A stretch of 64,000 nucleotides of DNA from Ptiloglossa arizonensis (GCF_051014685.1 NW_027478398.1:992001-1056000); one strand, 5' to 3'; shown: positions 11,101 to 25,800, counted from the stretch's first letter. Notes: generated from the letters alone by a model not told the origin. Program-made: numbers and translations.

Positions 11101-13780
11101 TCCCCTAGGCCATTCCAGTTATTGTTTTCGAGTATCAGACCATCGAAAATTTTGATGGTTTCTCAAACATTCCGTAACTTCAAACTCCTATATCACGCGA
11201 ACGGAATGACGAACTCGAGAAATTCCTGATGCATCTGAAAGTAGAAACTCGCCCGATTACAATGGTGTGTGTATTTTTCCCCTAGGCCATTCTAGTTATT
11301 GCTTTCGAGTATCAGACAAGCGAAAATTTTGATGGTTTCTCAATCATTCCTTAACTCCAAACTCCCATATCTCGCGAACGGAATGACGAACTCGAGACAT
11401 TCCTGTTGCATCTGAAAGTAGAAACTCTCCCGATAGCAATGGTGTGTGTACTTTTCCCCTAGGCCGTTCCAGTTATTGATTTCGAGTATCAGACTTGCGA
11501 AAATTTTGATGGTTTCTCAACCATTCCTTAACTTCAAACTCCCATATCTCGCGAACGGATTGACGAACTCGAGAAATTCCTGTTGCATCTGAAAGTAGAA
11601 ACTCGCCCGATTACAATGGTGTGTGTACTTTTCCCCTAGGCCATTCCAGTTATTGGTTTCGAGTATCAGACCAGCGAAAATTTTGATGGTTTCTCAACCA
11701 TTCCTTAACTTCAAACTGTCTTATCTCGCGAACGGATTGACGAACTCGAGAAATTCCTGTTGCATCTGAAAGTAGAAACTCGCCCGATTACAACGGTATG
11801 TTTATTTTTCCCCTAGGCCATTGTAGTTATTGGTTTCGAGTATCAGACTTACGAAAATTTTGATGGTCTCTCAACCATTCCTTAACTTCAAACTCCCATA
11901 TCTCGCGAACGGATTGACGAACTCGAGAAATTCCTGTTGCATCTGAAAGTAGAAACTAGCCCGATTACAATGGTGTGTGTACTTTTCACCCTAGGCCATT
12001 CCAGTTATTGGTTTCGAGTATCAGACCAGCGAAAATTTTGATGGTTTCTCAACCATTCCTTAACTTCAAACTGTCTTATCTCGCGAACGGATTGACGAAC
12101 TCGAGAAATTCCTGTTGCATCTGAAAGTAGAATCTCGCCCGATTACAACGGTATGTTTATTTTTCCCCTAGGCCATTGTAGTTATTGGTTTCGAGTATCA
12201 GACTTACGAAAATTTTGATGGTCTCTCAACCATTCCTTAACTTCAAACTCCCATATCTCGCGAACGGATTGACGAACTCGAGAAATTCCTGTTGCATCTG
12301 AAAGTGGAAACTCGCCCGATTACAATGGTGTTTGTACTTTTCCCCTAGGCCGTTCCAGTTATTGGTTTCGAGTATCAGATTTGCGAAAATTTTGATGGTT
12401 TCTCAACCATTCCTTAACTTCAAACTCCCATATCTCTCGAACGGATTGACGAACTCGAAAATTTCCTATTGCATCTGAAAGCAGAGACTCGCCCGATTAC
12501 AACGGTATGTGTATTTTTGCCCTAGGCCATAGTAGTCATTGGTCTCGAATATCAGACTTGCCAAAATTTTGATGGTTTCTCAACCAATCCTTAACTTCAA
12601 ACTCCCATATCTCGCGAACGGATTCTCGAACTCGAGAAATTCCTGTTGCATCTGAAAGTGGAAACTCGCCCGATTACAATGGTGTTTGTATTTTTCCCCT
12701 AGGCCATTCCAGTTATAGGTTTCGAATATCAGACTTGCCAAAATTTTGATGGTTTCTCAACCATTCCTTAACTTCAAACTCCCATATCTCGCGAACGGAT
12801 TGACGAACTCGAGAACTTCCGGTTGCATCTGGTAGTAGAAACTCGCCCGATTACAACGGTATGTGTATTTTTCCCCTAGGCCATTCCAGTTATTGTTTTC
12901 GAGTATCAGACCATCGAAAATTTTGATGGTTTCTCAAACATTCCGTAACTTCAAACTCCTATATCACGCGAACGGAATGACGAACTCGAGAAATTCCTGA
13001 TGCATCTGAAAGTAGAAACTCGCCCGATTACAATGGTGTGTGTATTTTTCCGCTAGGCCATTCTAGTTATTGCTTTCGAGTATCAGACAAGCGAAAATTT
13101 TGATGGTTTCTCAATCATTCCTTAACTCCAAACTCCCATATCTCGCGAAAGGAATGACGAACTCGAGACATTCCTGTTGCATCTGAAAGTAGAAACTCTC
13201 CCGATAGCAATGGTGTGTGTACTTTTCCCCTAGGCCGTTCCAGTTATTGATTTCGAGTATCAGACTTGCGAAAATTTTGATGGTTTCTCAACCATTCCTT
13301 AACTTCAAACTCCCATATCTCGCGAACGGATTGACGAACTCGAGAAATTCCTGTTGCATCTGAAAGTAGAAACTCGCCCGATTACAATGGTGTGTGTACT
13401 TTTCCCCTAGGCCATTCCAGTTATTGGTTTCGAGTATCAGACCAGCGAAAATTTTGTTGGTTTCTCAACCATTCGTTAACTTCAAACTGTCGTATCTCGC
13501 GAACGGATTGACGAACTCGAGAAATTCCTGTTGCATCTGAAAGTAGAAACTCGCCCGATTACAACGGTATGTGTATTTTTCCCCTAGGCCATTGTAGTTA
13601 TTGGTTTCGAGTATCAGACTTACGAAAATTTTGATGGTTTCTCCACCATTCCTTAACTTCAAACTCCCATTTCTCGCGAACGGATTGACGAACTCGAGAA
13701 GTTCCTGTTGCATCTGAAAGTAGAAACTCGCCCGATTACAAAGCTATGCGTATTTTCCCCCTAGGCCACTGTAGTTATTG
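8112..13780. repeat. Higher-order repeat A, copy 2 (32 monomers, about 5.67 kb)
   Basis: Tandem copy of 2.1-8.1 kb. The first about 1.85 kb aligns at offset 6,018 and the rest (about 10.0-13.7 kb) at 5,666. The 352-bp difference equals two monomers lost at about 9.95 kb, just after the shared GGTTCATCAACG motif (copy 1 reads CATAACTCGC, copy 2 CATATCTCTCG). The doubled 10-monomer unit is retained, with ACCC markers at 10,217 and 11,988 and CCAATCC at 10,813 and 12,584. Confidence 0.93.
10096..13640. repeat. Doubled 10-monomer sub-unit inside HOR A2
   Basis: Third and fourth copies of the 1,771-bp unit. Markers at 10,217/11,988 and 10,813/12,584 are spaced 1,771 apart and sit 5,666 bp downstream of their A1 counterparts. 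The 10-monomer doubling therefore predates the 34-monomer duplication. Confidence 0.9.
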
Positions 13781-16700
13781 GTTTCGAGTATCAGACTTGC
13801 GAAAATTTTGATGGTTTCTCAACGATTCCTTAACTTCAAACTCCCATACCTCGCGAACGGATTGTCGAACTCGAGAATTTCCTATTGCATCTGAAAGCAG
13901 AGACTCGCCCGATCACAACGGTATGTGTATTTTTGCCCTAGGCCATAGTAGTCATTGGTCTCGAATATCAGACTTGCCAAAATTTTGATGGTTTCTCAAC
14001 CATTCCTTAACTTCAAACTCCCATATCTCGCGAACGGAATGACGAACTCGAGACATTCCTGTTGCATCTGAAAGTAGAAACTCTCCCGATAGCAATGGTG
14101 TGTGTACTTTTCCCCTAGGCCGTTCCAGTTATTGGTTTCGAGTATCAGACTTGCGAAAATTTTGATGGTTTCTCAACCATTCCTTAACTTCAAACTGCCA
14201 TATCTCGCGAACGGATTGACGAACTCGAGAAATTCCTGTTGCATCTGAAAGCAGAAACTCGCCCGATTACAATGGTGTGTGTATTTTTCCCCTAGGCCAT
14301 TCCAGTTATTGGTTTCGAGTATCAGACCAGCGAAAATTTTGTTGGTTTCTCAACGATTCCTTAACTTCAAACTCCCATACCTCGCGAACGGATTGTCGAA
14401 CTCGAGAATTTCCTATTGCATCTGAAAGCAGAGACTCGCCCGATCACAACGGTATGTGTATTTTTGCCCTAGGCCATAGTAGTCATTGGTCTCGAATATC
14501 AGACTTGCCAAAATTTTGATGGTTTCTCAACCATTCCTTAACTTCAAACTCCCATATCTCTCGAACGGATTGACGAACTCGAGAAATTCCTGTTGCATCT
14601 GAAAGTGGAAACTCGCCCGATTACAATGGTGTGTGTACTTTTCCCCTAGGCCACTCCAGTTATTGGTTTCGAGTATCAGACAAGCGAAAATTTTGATGGT
14701 TCCTCAATCATTCCTTAACTCCAAACTCCCATATCTCGCGAACGGAATGACGAACACGAGACATTCCTGTTGCATCTGAAAGTAGAAACTCTCCCGATAA
14801 CAAAGCTATGTGTATTTTCCCCCTAGGCCTCTGTAGTTATTGGTTTCGAGTATCAGACTTGCGAAAATTTTGATGGTTTCTCAACCATTCCTTAATTTCA
14901 AACTCCCATATCTCTCGAACGGATTGACGAACTCGAGAATTTCCTATTGCATCTGAAAGCAGAAACTCGCCCGATTGCAACGGTATGTGTATTTTTGCCC
15001 TAGGCCATAGTAGTCATTGGTCTCGAATATCAGACTTGCGAAAATTTTGATGGTTTCTCATCCACTCCTTAACTTCAAACTCCCATATCTCGCGAACGGA
15101 ATGACGAACTCGAGAAATTCCTGTTGCAGCTGAACGTAGAAACTCGCCCGATTACAAATGTGTGTGTACTTTCCCACTAGGCCATTCCAGTTACAGGTTT
15201 CGAGTATCAGACCAGCGAAAATTTTGATGGTTTCTCAACCATTCGTCAACTTCAAACTGTCTTATCTCGCGAACGGATTGACGAACTCGAGAAATTCCTG
15301 TTGCATCTGAAAGTAGAAACTCGCCCGATTGCAACGGTATGTGTATTTTTCCCCTAGGCCATTGTAGTTATTGGTTTCGAGTATCAGACTTACGAAAATT
15401 TTGATGGTTTCTCAACCATTCCTTAACTTCAAACTCCCATACCTCGCGAACGGATTGGCGAACTCGAGAAATTCCTGTTGCATCTGAAAGTGGAAACTCG
15501 CCCGATTACAATGCTGTGTGTACTTTTCCCCTAGGCCATTCCAGTTATTGGTTTCGAGTATCAGACCAGCGAAAATTTTGATTGTTTCAAAACCATTCCT
15601 TAACTTCAAACTGTCTTATCTCGCGAACGGATTGACGAACTCGAGAAATTCCTGTTGCATCTGAAAGTAGAAACTAGCCCGATTACAACGGTATGTGTAT
15701 TTTTCCCCTAGGCCATTATAGTTATTGGTTTCGAGTATCAGACTTGCGAAAATTTTGATGGTTTCTCAACCATTCCTTAACTTCAAACACCCATGTCTCG
15801 CGAACGGATTGACGAACTCGAGAAATTCCTGTTGCATCTGAAAGTAGAAACTCGCCCGATTACAATGGTGTGTGTACGTTTCCCCTAGGCCATTCCAGTT
15901 ATTGGTTTCGAGTATCAGACCAGCGAAAATTTTGATGGTTTCAAAACCATTCCTTAACTTCAAACTGTCTTATCTCGCGAACGGATTGACGAACTCGAGA
16001 AATTCCTGTTGCATCTGAAAGTAGAAACTCGTCCGATTACAACGGTATGTGTATTTTTGCCCTAGGCCATTGTAGTTATTGGTTTCGAGTATCAGACTTA
16101 CGATAATTTTGATGGTTTCTCAACCATTCCTTAACTTCAAACACCCATATCTCGCGAACGGATTGACGAACTCGAGAAATTCCTGTTGCATCTGAAAGTA
16201 GAAACTCGCCCGATTACAAAGCTATGTACATTTTTCCCCTAGGCCTCTGTAGTTATTGGTTTCGAGTATCAGACTTGCGAAAATTTTGATGGTTTCTCAA
16301 CGATTCCTTAACTTCATACTCCCATACCTCGCGAACGGATTGGCGAACTCGAGAAATTCCTGTTGCATCTGAAAGTGGAAACTCGCCCGATTACAATGGT
16401 GATTGTACTTTTCCCCTAGGCCGTTCCAGTTTTTGGTTTCGAGTATCAGACTTGCGAAAATTTTGATGGTTTCTCAACCATTCCTTAACTTCAAATTCCC
16501 ATATCTCTCGAACGGATTGACGAACTCGAGAATTTCCTATTGCATCTGAAAGCAGAGACTCGCCCGATTACAACGGTATGTGTATTTTTGCCCTAGGCCA
16601 TAGTAGTCATTGGTCTCGAATATCAGACTTGCCAAAATTTTGATGGTTTCTCAACCATTCCTTAACTTCAAACTCCCATATCTCGCGAACGGATTGACGA

Positions 16701-19150
16701 ACTCGAGAAATTCCTGTTGCATCTGAAAGTGGAAACTCGCCCGATTACAATGGTGTTTGTATTTTTCCCCTAGGCCATTCCAGTTATAGGTTTCGAATAT
16801 CAGACTTGCCAAAATTTTGATGGTTTCTCAACCATTCCTTAACTTCAAACTCCCATATCTCGCGAACGGATTGACGAACTCGAGAACTTCCGGTTGCATC
16901 TGGTTGTAGAAACTCGCCCGATTACAACGGTATGTGTATTTTTCCCCTAGGCCATTCCAGTTATTGTTTTCGAGTATCAGACTTGCGAAAATATTGTTGG
17001 TTTCTCAACCATTCCTTAACTTCAAACTCCCATACCTCGCGAACGGATTGGCGAACTCGAGAAATTCCTGTTGCATCTGAAAGTGGAAACTCGCCCGATT
17101 ACAATGGTGTGTGTACTTTTCCCCTAGGCCACTCCAGTTATTGGTTTCGAGTATCAGACAAGCGAAAATTTTGATGGTTTCTCAATCATTCCTTAACTCC
17201 AAACTCCCATATCTCGCGAACGGAATGACGAACTCGAGACATTCCTGTTGCATCTGAAAGTAGAAACTCTCCCGATAACAAAGCTATGTGTATTTTTCCC
17301 CTAGGCCTCTGTAGTTATTGGTTTCGAGTATCAGACTTGCGAGAATTTTGATGGTTTCTCAACCATTCCTTAATTTCAAACTCCCATATCTCTCGAACGG
17401 ATTGACGAACTCGAGAATTTCCTATTGCATCTGAAAGCAGAAACTCGCCCGATTGCAACGGTATGTGTATTTTTGCCCTAGGCCATAGTAGTCATTGGTC
17501 TCGAATATCAGACTTGCGAAAATTTTGATGGTTTCTCATCCACTCCTTAACTTCAAACTCCCATATCTCGCGAACGGAATGACGAACTCGAGAAATTCCT
17601 GTTGCAGCTGAACGTAGAAACTCGCCCGATTACAAATGTGTGTTTACTTTCCCACTAGGCCATTCCAGTTACAGGTTTCGAGTATCAGACCAGCGAAAAT
17701 TTTGATGGTTTCTCAACCATTCGTTAACTTCAAACTGTCTTATCTCGCGAACGGATTGACGAACTCGAGAAATTCCTGTTGCATCTGAAAGTAGAAACTC
17801 GCCCGATTGCAACGGTATGTGTATTTTTCCCCTAGGCCATTGTAGTTATTGGTTTCGAGTATCAGACTTACGAAAATTTTGATGGTTTCTCAACCATTCC
17901 TTAACTCCAAACTCCCATACCTAGCGAACGGATTGGCGAACTCGAGAAATTCCTGTTGCATCTGAAAGTGGAAACTCGCCCGATTACAAAGGTGTGTGTA
18001 CTTTTCCCCTAGGCCATTCCTGTTGTAGGTTTCGAGCATCAGACCAGCGAAAATTTTGATGGTTTCTCAAACATTCCGTAACTTCAAACTCCCATATCTC
18101 TCGAACGGATTGGCGAACTCGAGAAATTCCTGTTGCATCTGAAAGTGGAAACTCGCCCGATTACAATGGTGTGTGTACTTTTCCCCTAGGCCACTCCAGT
18201 TATTGGTTTCGAGTATCAGACAAGCGAAAATTTTGATGGTTTCTCAATCATTCCTTAACTCCAAACTCCCATATCTCGCGAACGGAATGACGAACTCGAG
18301 ACATTCCTGTTGCATCTGAAAGTAGAAACTCTCCCGATAACAAAGCTATGTGTATTTTTCCCCTAGGCCTCTGTAGTTATTGGTTTCGAGTATCAGACTT
18401 GCGAGAATTTTGATGGTTTCTCAACCATTCCTTAATTTCAAACTCCCATATCTCTCGAACGGATTGACGAACTCGAGAATTTCCTATTGCATCTGAAAGC
18501 AGAAACTCGCCCGATTGCAACGGCATGTGTATTTTTGCCCTAGGCCATAGTAGTCATTGGTCTCGAATATCAGACTTGCGAAAATTTTGATGGTTTCTCA
18601 TCCACTCCTTAACTTCAAACTCCCATATCTCGCGAACGGAATGACGAACTCGAGAAATTCCTGTTGCAGCTGAACGTAGAAACTCGCCCGATTACAAATG
18701 TGTGTTTACTTTCCCACTAGGCCATTCCAGTTACAGGTTTCGAGTATCAGACCAGCGAAAATTTTGATGGTTTCTCAACCATTCGTTAACTTCGAACTGT
18801 CTTATCTCGCGAACGGATTGACGAACTCGAGAAATTCCTGTTGCATCTGAAAGTAGAAACTCGCCCGATTGCAACGGTATGTGTATTTTTCCCCTAGGCC
18901 ATTGTAGTTATTGGTTTCGAGTATCAGACTTACGAAAATTTTGATGGTTTCTCAACCATTCCTTAACTCCAAACTCCCATACCTAGCGAACGGATTGGCG
19001 AACTCGAGAAATTCCTGTTGCATCTGAAAGTGGAAACTCGCCCGATTACAAAGGAGTGTGTACTTTTCCCCTAGGCCATTCCTGTTGTAGGTTTCGAGCA
19101 TCAGACCAGCGAAAATTTTGATGGTTTCTCAAACATTCCGTAACTTCAAA
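13780..19150. repeat. Higher-order repeat B, copy 1 (about 30 monomers)
   Basis: The marker GATTGTCGAA at 14,391 recurs at 19,701 (5,310 = 30 x 177), and the rare TGATTGTTTC at about 15,580 recurs 4,779 bp on. The block includes a 3-monomer echo (GATTGTCGAA also at 13,860, 531 bp before) and a 6-monomer tandem repeat at 17.06-19.19 kb. It is made only of satellite monomers. Confidence 0.88.
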
Positions 19151-19190
19151 CTCCCATATCTCTCGAACGGATTGACGAACTCGAGAATTT
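17065..19190. repeat. 6-monomer tandem doublet (1,062 bp) in B1
   Basis: CCCCTAGGCCACTCC at 17,121 and 18,183, and TTTCCCACTAGG (CCCACT at 17,651 and 18,713), are each spaced 1,062 bp apart (6 x 177). A partial third copy lies upstream, with CCCACT at 15,173, which is 14 monomers before 17,651. The same doublet spacing is seen again at 26,324 and 27,386. Confidence 0.9.
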
Positions 19191-22100
19191 CCTATTGCAT
19201 CTGAAAGCAGAGACTCGCCCGATTACAACGGTATGTGTATTTTTGCCCTAGGCCATAGTAGTCATTGGTCTCGAATATCAGACTTGCCAAAATTTTGATG
19301 GTTTCTCAACCATTCCTTAACTTCAAACTCCCATATCTCGCGAACGGAATGACGAACTCGAGACATTCCTGTTGCATCTGAAAGTAGAAACTCTCCCGAT
19401 AGCAATGGTGTGTGTACTTTTCCCCTAGGCTGTTCCAGTTATTGGTTTCGAGTATCAGACTTGCGAAAATTTTGATGGTTTCTCAACCATTCCTTAACTT
19501 CAAACTGCCATATCTCGCGAACGGATTGACGAACTCGAGAAATTCCTGTTGCATCTGAAAGCAGAAACTCGCCCGATTACAATGGTGTGTGTATTTTTCC
19601 CCTAGGCCATTCCAGTTATTGGTTTCGAGTATCAGACCAGCGAAAATTTTGTTGGTTTTTCAACGATTCCTTAACTTCAAACTCCCATACCTCGCGAACG
19701 GATTGTCGAACTCGAGAATTTCCTATTGCATCTGAAAGCAGAGACTCGCCCGATCACAACGGTATGTGTATTTTTGCCCTAGGCCATAGTAGTCATTGGT
19801 CTCGAATATCAGACTTGCCAAAATTTTGACGGTTTCCCAACCATTCCTTAACTTCAAACTCCCATATCTCGCGAACGGATTGACGAACTCGAGAAATTCC
19901 TGTTGCATCTGAAAGTGGAAACTCGCCCGATTACAATGGTGTGTGTACTTTTCCCCTAGGCCACTCCAGTTATTGGTTTCGAGTATCAGACAAGCGAAAA
20001 TTTTGATGGTTTCTCAACCATTCGTTAACTTCAAACTGTCTTATCTCGCGAACGGATTGACGAACTCGAGAAATTCCTGTTGCATCTGAAAGTAGAAACT
20101 CGCCCGATTGCAACGGTATGTGTATTTTTCCCCTAGGCCATTGTAGTTATTGGTTTCGAGTGTCAGACTTACGAAAATTTTGATGGTTTCTCAACCATTC
20201 CTTAACTTCAAACTCCCATACCTCGCGAACGGATTGGCGAACTCGAGAAATTCCTGTTGCATCTGAAAGTGGAAACTCGCCCGATTACAATGCTGTGTGT
20301 ACTTTTCCGCTAGGCCATTCCAGTTATTGGTTTCGAGTATCAGACCAGCGAAAATTTTGATTGTTTCAAAACCATTCCTTAACTTCAAACTGTCTTATCT
20401 CGCGAACGGATTGACGAACTCGAGAAATTCCTGTTGCATCTGAAAGTAGAAACTAGCCCGATTACAACGGTATGTGTATTTTTCCCCTAGGCCATTATAG
20501 TTATTGGTTTCGAGTATCAGACTTGCGAAAATTTTGATGGTTTCTCAAACATTCCTTAACTTCAAACACCCATGTCTCGCGAACGGATTGACGAACTCGA
20601 GAAATTCCTGTTGCATCTGAAAGTAGAAACTCGCCCGATTACAATGGTGTGTGTACGTTTCCCCTAGGCCATTCCAGTTATTGGTTTCGAGTATCAGACC
20701 AGCGAAAATTTTGATGGTTTCAAAACCATTCCTTAACTTCAAACTGTCTTATCTCGCGAACGGATTGACGAACTCGAGAAATTCCTGTTGCATCTGAAAG
20801 TAGAAACTCGTCCGATTACAACGGTATGTGTATTTTTGCCCTAGGCCATTGTAGTTATTGGTTTCGAGTATCAGACTTACGAAAATTTTGATGGTTTCTC
20901 AACCATTCCTTAACTTCAAACACCCATATCTCGCGAACGGATTGACGAACTCGAGAAATTCCTGTTGCATCTGAAAGTAGAAACTCGCCCGATTACAAAG
21001 CTATGTACATTTTTCCCCTAGGCCTCTGTAGTTATTGGTTTCGAGTATCAGACTTGCGAAAATTTTGATGGTTTCTCAACGATTCCTTAACTTCAAACTC
21101 CCATACCTCGCGAACGGATTGGCGAACTCGAGAAATTCCTGTTGCATCTGAAAGTGGAAACTCGCCCGATTACAATGGTGATTGTACTTTTCCCCTAGGC
21201 CGTTCCAGTTTTTGGTTTCGAGTATCAGACTTGCGAAAATTTTGATGGTTTCTCAACCATTCCTTAACTTCAAATTCCCATATCTCTCGAACGGATTGAC
21301 GAACTCGAGAATTTCCTATTGCATCTGAAAGCAGAGACTCGCCCGATTACAACGGTATGTGTATTTTTGCCCTAGGCCATAGTAGTCATTGGTCTCGAAT
21401 ATCAGACTTGCCAAAATTTTGATGGTTTCTCAACCATTCCTTAACTTCAAACTCCCATATCTCGCGAACGGATTGACGAACTCGAGAAATTCCTGTTGCA
21501 TCTGAAAGTGGAAACTCGCCCGATTACAATGGTGTTTGTATTTTTCCCCTAGGCCATTCCAGTTATAGGTTTCGAATATCAGACTTGCCAAAATTTTGAT
21601 GGTTTCTCAACCATTCCTTAACTTCAAACTCCCATATCTCGCGAACGGATTGACGAACTCGAGAACTTCCGGTTGCATCTGGTTGTAGAAACTCGCCCGA
21701 TTACAACGGTATGTGTATTTTTCCCCTAGGCCATTCCAGTTATTGTTTTCGAGTATCAGACTTGCGAAAATATTGTTGGTTTCTCAACCATTCCTTAACT
21801 TCAAACTCCCATACCTCGCGAACGGATTGGCGAACTCGAGAAATTCCTGTTGCATCTGAAAGTGGAAACTCGCCCGATTACAATGGTGTGTGTACTTTTC
21901 CCCTAGGCCATTGTAGTTATTGGTTTCGAGTATCAGACTTACGAAAATTTTGATGGTTTCTCAACCATTCCTTAACTCCAAACTCCCATACCTAGCGAAC
22001 GGATTGGCGAACTCGAGAAATTCCTGTTGCATCTGAAAGTGGAAACTCGCCCGATTACAAAGGTGTGTGTACTTTTCCCCTAGGCCATTCCTGTTGTAGG

Positions 22101-22870
22101 TTTCGAGCATCAGACCAGCGAAAATTTTGATGGTTTCTCAACCATTCCTTAATTTCAAACTCCCATATCTCTCGAACGGATTGACGAACTCGAGAATTTC
22201 CTATTGCATCTGAAAGCAGAAACTCGCCCGATTGCAACGGTATGTGTATTTTTGCCCTAGGCCATAGTAGTCATTGGTCTCGAATATCAGACTTGCGAAA
22301 ATTTTGATGGTTTCTCATCCACTCCTTAACTTCAAACTCCCATATCTCGCGAACGGAATGACGAACTCGAGAAATTCCTGTTGCAGCTGAACGTAGAAAC
22401 TCGCCCGATTACAAATGTGTGTTTACTTTCCCACTAGGCCATTCCAGTTACAGGTTTCGAGTATCAGACCAGCGAAAATTTTGATGGTTTCTCAACCATT
22501 CGTTAACTTCGAACTGTCTTATCTCGCGAACGGATTGACGAACTCGAGAAATTCCTGTTGCATCTGAAAGTAGAAACTCGCCCGATTGCAACGGTATGTG
22601 TATTTTTCCCCTAGGCCATTGTAGTTATTGGTTTCGAGTATCAGACTTACGAAAATTTTGATGGTTTCTCAACCATTCCTTAACTCCAAACTCCCATACC
22701 TAGCGAACGGATTGGCGAACTCGAGAAATTCCTGCTGCATCTGAAAGTGGAAACTCGCCCGATTACAAAGGTGTGTGTACTTTTCCCCTAGGCCATTCCT
22801 GTTGTAGGTTTCGAGCATCAGACCAGCGAAAATTTTGATGGTTTCTCAAACATTCCGTAACTTCAAACTC
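19150..22870. repeat. Higher-order repeat B, copy 2 (about 21 monomers, internally deleted)
   Basis: The block aligns to B1 in four steps: offset 5,310 to about 20.0 kb, 4,779 to about 21.89 kb, 4,071 to about 22.13 kb, then 3,717. The steps are losses of 3, 4 and 2 whole monomers, which accounts exactly for 30 against 21 monomers. Junctions fall inside monomers at matching phase, as expected for unequal exchange between aligned monomers. Confidence 0.87.
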
Positions 22871-25800
22871 CCATATCTCTCGAACGGATTGACGAACTCG
22901 AGAATTTCCTATTGCATCTGAAAGCAGAGACTCGCCCGATTACAACGGTATGTGTATTTTTGCCCTAGGCCATAGTAGTCATTGGTCTCGAATATCAGAC
23001 TTGCCAAAATTTTGATGGTGTCTCAACCATTCCTTAACTTCAAACTCCCATATCTCGCGAACGGATTGACGAACTCGAGAACTTCCGGTTGCATCTGGTT
23101 GTAGAAACTCACCCGATTACAACGGTATGTGTATTTTTCCCATAGGCCATTCCAGTTATTGTTTTCGAGTATCAGACTTGCGAAAATATTGATGATTTCT
23201 CAACGATTCCTTAACTTCAAACTCCCATACCTCGCGAACGGATTGGCGATCTCGAGAAATTCCTGTTGCATCTGAAAGTGGAAACTCGCCCGATTACAAT
23301 GGTGTGTGTACTTTTCCCCTAGGCCATTCCAGTTATTGGTTTCGAGTATCAGACAAGCGAAAATTTTGATGGTTTCTCAATCATTCCTTAACTCCAAACT
23401 CCCATATCTCGCGAACGGAATGACGAACTCGAGACATTCCTGTTGCATCTGAAAGTAGAAACTCTTCCGATAACAAAGGTGTGTGTACTTTTCCCCTAGG
23501 CCGTTCCAGTTATTGGTTTCGAGTATCAGACTTGCGAAAATTTTGATGGTTTCTCAACCATTCCTTAACTTCAAACTCCCATATCTTGCGAACGGATTGA
23601 CGAACTCGAGAAATTCCTGTTGCATCTGAAAGTAGAAACTCGCCCGATTACAATGGTGTGTGTACTTTTCCCCTAGGCCATTCCAGTTATTGGTTTCGAG
23701 TATCAGACTTACGAAAATTTTGATGGTTTCTCAACGATTCCTTAACTTCAAACTCCCATATCTCGCGCACGGATTGACGAACTCGAGAAATTCCTGTTGC
23801 ATCTGAAAGTAGAAACTCGCCCGATTACAAAGCTATGTGTATTTTTCCCCTAGGCCTCTGTAGTTATTGGTTTCGAGTATCAGACTTGCGAAAATTTTGA
23901 TGGTTTCTCAACAATTCCTTAATTTCAAACTCCCATATCTCTCGAACGCATTGACGAACTCGAGAATTTCCTATTGCATCTGAAAGCAGAAACTCGCCCG
24001 ATTACAAAGCTATGTACATTTTTCCCCTAGGCCTCTGTGGTTATTGGTTTCGAGTATCAGACTTGCGAAAATTTTGATGGTTTCTCAATCATTCCTTAAC
24101 TCCAAACTCCCATATCTCGCGAACGGAATGACGAACTCGAGACATTCCTGTTGCATCTGAAAGTAGAAACTCTCCCGATAACAAAGGTGTGTGTACTTTT
24201 CCCCTAGGCCATTCCAGTTATTCGTTTCGAGTATCAGACCAGCGAAAATTTTGATGGTTTCTCAACCATTCGTTAACTTCAAACTGTCTTATCTCGCGAA
24301 CGGATTGACGAACTAGAGAAATTCCTGTTGCATCTGAAAGTGGAAACTCGCCCGATTACAATGGTGTGTGTACTTTTCCCCTAAGCCATTCCAGTTATAG
24401 GTTTCGAGTATCAGACCAGCGGAAATTTTGATGGCTTCTCATACATTCCGTAACTTCAAACTGTCTTATCTCGCGAACGGATTGACGAACTCGAGAAATT
24501 CCTGTTGCATCTGAAAGTAGAAACTAGCCCGATTACAACGGTATGTGTATTTTTCCCCTAGGCCGTTGTAGTTATTGGTTTCGAGTATCAGACTTACGAA
24601 AATTTTGATGGTTTCTCAACCATTCCTTAACTTCAAACTCCCATATCTCGCGAACGGATTGACGAACTGGAGAAATTCCTGTTGCATCTGAAAGTAGAAA
24701 CTCGTCCGATTACAAAGCTATGTGAATTTTTCCCCTAGGCCTTTGGAGTTATTGGTTTCGAGGATCAGACTTGCGAAAATGTTGATGGTTCCTCAACGAT
24801 TCCTTAACTTCAAACTCCCATACCTCGCGAACGGATAGGCGAACTCGAGAAATTCCTGTTGCATCTGAAAGTGGAAACTCGCCCGATTACAATGGTGTTT
24901 GTACTTTTCCCCTAGGCCGTACCAGTTATTGTTTTCGAGTATCAGACTTGCGAAAATTTGGATGGTTTCTCAACCATTCCTTAACTTCAAACTCCCATAT
25001 CTCGCGAACGGATTGACGAACTCGAGAAATTCCTGTTGCATCTGAAAGTAGAAACTCGCCCGATTACAATGATGTGTGTACGTTTCCCCTAGGCCATTCC
25101 AGTTATTGGTTTCGAGTATCAGACCAGCGAAAATTTTGATGGTTTCAAAACCATTCCTTAACTTCAAACTGTCTTATCTCGCGAACGGATTGACGAACTC
25201 GAGAAATTCCTGTTGCATCTGAAAGTAGAAACTCGCCCGATTACAACGGTATGTGTATTTTTCCCCTAGGCCATTGTAGTTATTGGTTTCGAGTATCAGA
25301 CTTACGAAAATTTTGATGGTTTCTCAAGCATTCCTTAACTTCAAACTCCCATTTCTCGATAACGGATTGACGAACTCGAGAAATTCCTGTTGCATCTGAA
25401 AGTAGAAACTCGCCCGATTACAAAGCTATGTACATTTTTCCCCTAGGCCCCTGTGGTTATTGGTTTCGAGTATCAGACTTGCGAAAATTTTGATGGTTTC
25501 TCAACCACTCCTTAACTCCAAACTCCCATATCTCGCGAACGGAATGACGAATCCGAATAATTTCTGTTGCATCTGAAAGTAGAAACTCTCCCAATTACAA
25601 CGGTATGTGTATTTTTCCCCTAGGCCTCTGTAGTTATTGGTTTCGATTATCAGACTTGCGAAAATTTTGGTGGTTTCTCAACCATTCCTTAACTTCAAAC
25701 TCCCATATCTCTCGAACGGATTGACGAACTCGAGAATTTCCTATTGCATCTGAAAGCAGAAACTCGCCCGATTACAACGGTATGTGTATTTTTGCCCTAG

